Assembly: GCA_900756725.1 (NCBI GenBank)
Contig: CAAELJ010000090.1
Location: forward strand, 1 to 6,641
Origin: an uncultured Collinsella sp.
Lineage (GTDB): Bacteria > Actinomycetota > Coriobacteriia > Coriobacteriales > Coriobacteriaceae
Length of the DNA stretch: 6,641 nucleotides
Direction of reading: 5' to 3'
Shown: piece after piece, positions 4,811 through 6,641 of the stretch
How the letters are laid out: each line of letters begins with the position of its first letter
How positions within the stretch are numbered: the first letter of the stretch is position 1
Translations under genes and position numbers: made by a program
The notes under the pieces: model-generated
Seen by the model: the letters and a program-made list of their open reading frames with translations, nothing else
Told to the model about the DNA's origin: nothing
Database searches by the model: none

Positions 4811-6307
4811 TTGTCACAGTTCACCGATATCAGCCGAATTAACGTTTGCGGCGGCGACGGCGGAGCCGGATGCATGTCGTTTAGGCGCGAGGCATTTGTT
4901 CCCAAGGGCGGCCCCGATGGCGGCGACGGCGGTCGTGGCGGCAACGTCGTCATTCAGGCCGACGCTCAGCTGTCCTCGCTGATCGATTACCGCTTTAAGC
5001 ATCACTTCCGTGCCGAGCGCGGAACGCATGGCCAGGGTGCCCGCCGCAACGGCAAAAGCGGTGAGGACCTGATTTTGAAAGTCCCCATGGGCACCGTAGT
5101 CCGCGAGCTCGATCCCGAGACGCAGACCCCGATGTTCGAGATTGCCGACCTGGTGCACGACGGCGAGCGCGTTGTCGTGGCGCCCGGTGGTGCTGGCGGT
5201 CTGGGCAACACTCACTTTGTGACGTCGGTGCGTCGCGCGCCCGCGTTTGCCCAGCTCGGCGAGCCGGCTGAGGAGCACTGGATCGAGCTCGAGATGAAGC
5301 TCATGGCCGATGCCGCGCTTGTGGGCTTTCCCTCTGTCGGCAAGTCCTCGCTCATCGCGCGTATGAGCGCTGCCCGTCCCAAGATTGCCGACTACCCGTT
5401 TACCACGCTTGTGCCCAATCTGGGCATGGTGCGTGCCGGCGAATATTCTTACGTCGTTGCCGACGTTCCCGGTCTCATCGAGGGCGCGAGCGAGGGTCGT
5501 GGCCTGGGCCATCAGTTCCTGCGCCACATTGAGCGCACGGCCTTGATCATGCATGTCGTTGACATGACGGGCGGGTTTGAGGATCGCGATCCGGTTGAGG
5601 ACTATCGCATTATTAACCGTGAGCTTGAGCAGTATGGCGCTGAGCTTTCGGAGCGTCCGCAGATCGTCGTCGCCAACAAGTGCGATGCGCCGGGCACGGC
5701 CGACAAGATTGCCGACCTTAAGCGTGCGGCGCTCGACGACGGGCATATGTTCTTTGCCGTGTCCGCTGTGACGGGTGCCGGTCTCAACACGTTGATGCTT
5801 GCCGTGGGCGAGCAGGTGGCCAAGCTCCGCGCTGAGCTGGCGGTCTCTGATGAGCCGGTCGATTTGCGCGACGAGGAGTGGGAGCGTCGCCGCCTGCAGC
5901 GCGAGAAGCGGTTCCGTATTGTCCAAGAAGAGCCTCATGCCTTCCGCGTGGTCGGTCGCGCCATCGAGCGCTTGGTTATCCAGACCGACTGGGAAAATGA
6001 GGAGGCCGTCATCTATCTGCAGCATAAGTTTTCCCGCATGGGTGTTGACGATGCGCTCGAAAAGGCCGGTTGCCGTGCCGGCGACGAGGTTCGCATTTGC
6101 CAGCGCGCCTTTGACTTTGAGGGCGCCGAGGACTTCTCGGAGTTCGAGGACGAGCTTGAGGACGGTAGCGAGGACGTCGCCGTCGAGGTCGTTGATGTCG
6201 AGGATGTCGCGGACGATAGCTTGGAGACTGTCGACGCGGTGGATGCCATTGTCGGTTCCGATGACGCTGTTGCTGCGGAAGACGTCGAGACCCCGGAGGG
6301 CGAGTAA
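4811..6307 (+). CDS. obgE: GTPase Obg (CgtA), ribosome assembly factor
   Basis: 498 residues from TTG 4811. Obg is an essential GTPase that binds the 50S subunit late in assembly and is tied to stress and cell-cycle control. The N-terminal glycine-rich Obg fold spans about 3-160 (GGDGGAG, GGPDGGDGGRGG, GGAGGLGN). The G domain shows G1 GFPSVGKS (172-179), switch I PFTT (196-199), G3 DVPG (218-221), G4 NKCD (289-292) and G5 SAV (318-320). An OCT (Obg C-terminal) domain follows at about 367-437. The last 61 residues (438-498) hold 26 Asp/Glu and no Lys/Arg, making a strongly acidic, probably disordered tail. Many Obg proteins are nearer 430 residues. All GTPase motifs are intact. nadD starts three bases after the stop, so the two are coupled. 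Expression probably depends on read-through of the upstream hairpin. Confidence 0.98.
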   Translation: MSQFTDISRINVCGGDGGAGCMSFRREAFVPKGGPDGGDGGRGGNVVIQADAQLSSLIDYRFKHHFRAERGTHGQGARRNGKSGEDLILKVPMGTVVRELDPETQTPMFEIADLVHDGERVVVAPGGAGGLGNTHFVTSVRRAPAFAQLGEPAEEHWIELEMKLMADAALVGFPSVGKSSLIARMSAARPKIADYPFTTLVPNLGMVRAGEYSYVVADVPGLIEGASEGRGLGHQFLRHIERTALIMHVVDMTGGFEDRDPVEDYRIINRELEQYGAELSERPQIVVANKCDAPGTADKIADLKRAALDDGHMFFAVSAVTGAGLNTLMLAVGEQVAKLRAELAVSDEPVDLRDEEWERRRLQREKRFRIVQEEPHAFRVVGRAIERLVIQTDWENEEAVIYLQHKFSRMGVDDALEKAGCRAGDEVRICQRAFDFEGAEDFSEFEDELEDGSEDVAVEVVDVEDVADDSLETVDAVDAIVGSDDAVAAEDVETPEGE

Positions 6308-6310
6308 GTC

Positions 6311-6641
6311 ATGTCGCTGCGCGGTGGAATCGGTTTGCCCGAGCTTCCCATAGAGGACGGGCAGGAGTTTAGGCTCGGCATTATGGGTGGTACCTTTGAT
6401 CCCATCCATTACGGGCACCTGGTGACCGCCGAGCAGGCGCGTGAGTCCCTCGACTTGGACGCCGTGCTCTTTATGCCTGCGGGCTCTCCCGCCTTTAAGC
6501 TCGACAAACCGGTGACGCCGGCTGAGGACCGTTATGCCATGACGGTCCTCGCGACCGCCGCAAACCCGGCTTTTCTGGCGAGCCGCTTCGAGATCGATCG
6601 TGCCGGTGTCACCTATACAGCCGATACGCTGCGTGCCCTTC
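6311..6641 (+). CDS. nadD: Nicotinate-nucleotide adenylyltransferase, N-terminal part (3' truncated by the window)
   Basis: 110 codons are visible, running off the right edge. NadD transfers AMP from ATP to nicotinate mononucleotide, making deamido-NAD in NAD biosynthesis. The nucleotidyltransferase signature GIMGGTFDPIHYGH (23-36 by register of the chosen start) contains the HxGH catalytic motif; FMPAGSPAFK and SRFEIDRAGVTYTADTL downstream are also typical. The later ISSTxxR-type motif falls beyond the window. The ATG at 6311 has GGAGGG (6295-6300) ten bases upstream, inside the obg end, and gives about 22 residues before the conserved core; a start at ATG 6383 (two residues before the GGTFDP motif) would lose part of the first strand and has no better site. 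The gap to obg is three bases. Confidence 0.95.
   Translation, partial: MSLRGGIGLPELPIEDGQEFRLGIMGGTFDPIHYGHLVTAEQARESLDLDAVLFMPAGSPAFKLDKPVTPAEDRYAMTVLATAANPAFLASRFEIDRAGVTYTADTLRAL

Noticed and set aside
4814..6418. A 534-codon open frame on the minus strand covering almost all of obg.
   Set aside because: It mirrors the codon structure of a high-GC gene. Its translation is Leu/His/Arg/Gly-rich without recognisable motifs, while the plus strand encodes an intact Obg with all GTPase motifs.
1..6641. A mobile element, CRISPR array, prophage or defence system.
   Set aside because: No transposase, integrase, repeat-spacer pattern or defence-type domain was seen. Base composition and codon use look uniform, and the gene content is that of a conserved core locus.

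Overview
This is a compact, GC-rich bacterial chromosomal segment with every gene on the + strand. Gene order and protein sequence suggest a Gram-positive, probably a member of the Coriobacteriia (Collinsella-like). The supporting signs are high-GC codon use, frequent TTG starts with good Shine-Dalgarno sequences, an L27 without the cleavable Firmicutes N-terminus, and obg followed directly by nadD. The lineage assignment is an inference, since no marker gene settles it.

Left part (1-3993): a tightly packed run of four genes. It begins with the C-terminal end of a RodA-type peptidoglycan glycosyltransferase (cut by the window edge). Next comes a 309-residue protein with a DUF697-like C-terminal half, then a 625-residue B12-binding-domain/radical SAM protein of unknown substrate (TIGR03960 type), then its partner, a DUF2344/TIGR03936 protein whose start overlaps the radical SAM stop by 4 bases. 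Gaps are 18 and 9 bases and then the overlap, so these are probably one transcript.

Right part (3990-6641): a well-formed promoter (TTGACG, 17-base spacer, extended -10 TGCTACTAT) overlaps the stop codon of the DUF2344 gene and drives rplU (L21) and rpmA (L27). A 14-position hairpin followed by a T-run lies between rpmA and obg and ends 2 bases before the obg Shine-Dalgarno sequence. It looks like an intrinsic terminator or attenuator that would set the ratio of ribosomal protein to Obg GTPase. obg is followed 3 bases later by nadD, which runs off the right edge.

The layout is a variant of a conserved bacterial locus linking cell-shape genes (mre/rodA), the radical SAM/DUF2344 pair, and the rplU-rpmA-obg ribosome-assembly module. 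Two common members of that locus are missing here: RNase E/G between DUF2344 and rplU, and the L27-processing protease Prp between rplU and rpmA. No mobile elements, CRISPR arrays, tRNAs or rRNAs were seen, and no intergenic stretch exceeds 100 bases. The least understood parts are the radical SAM/DUF2344 pair, the DUF697-like protein next to rodA, and the terminator placed against the obg ribosome-binding site. I see no clearly novel multi-gene system.
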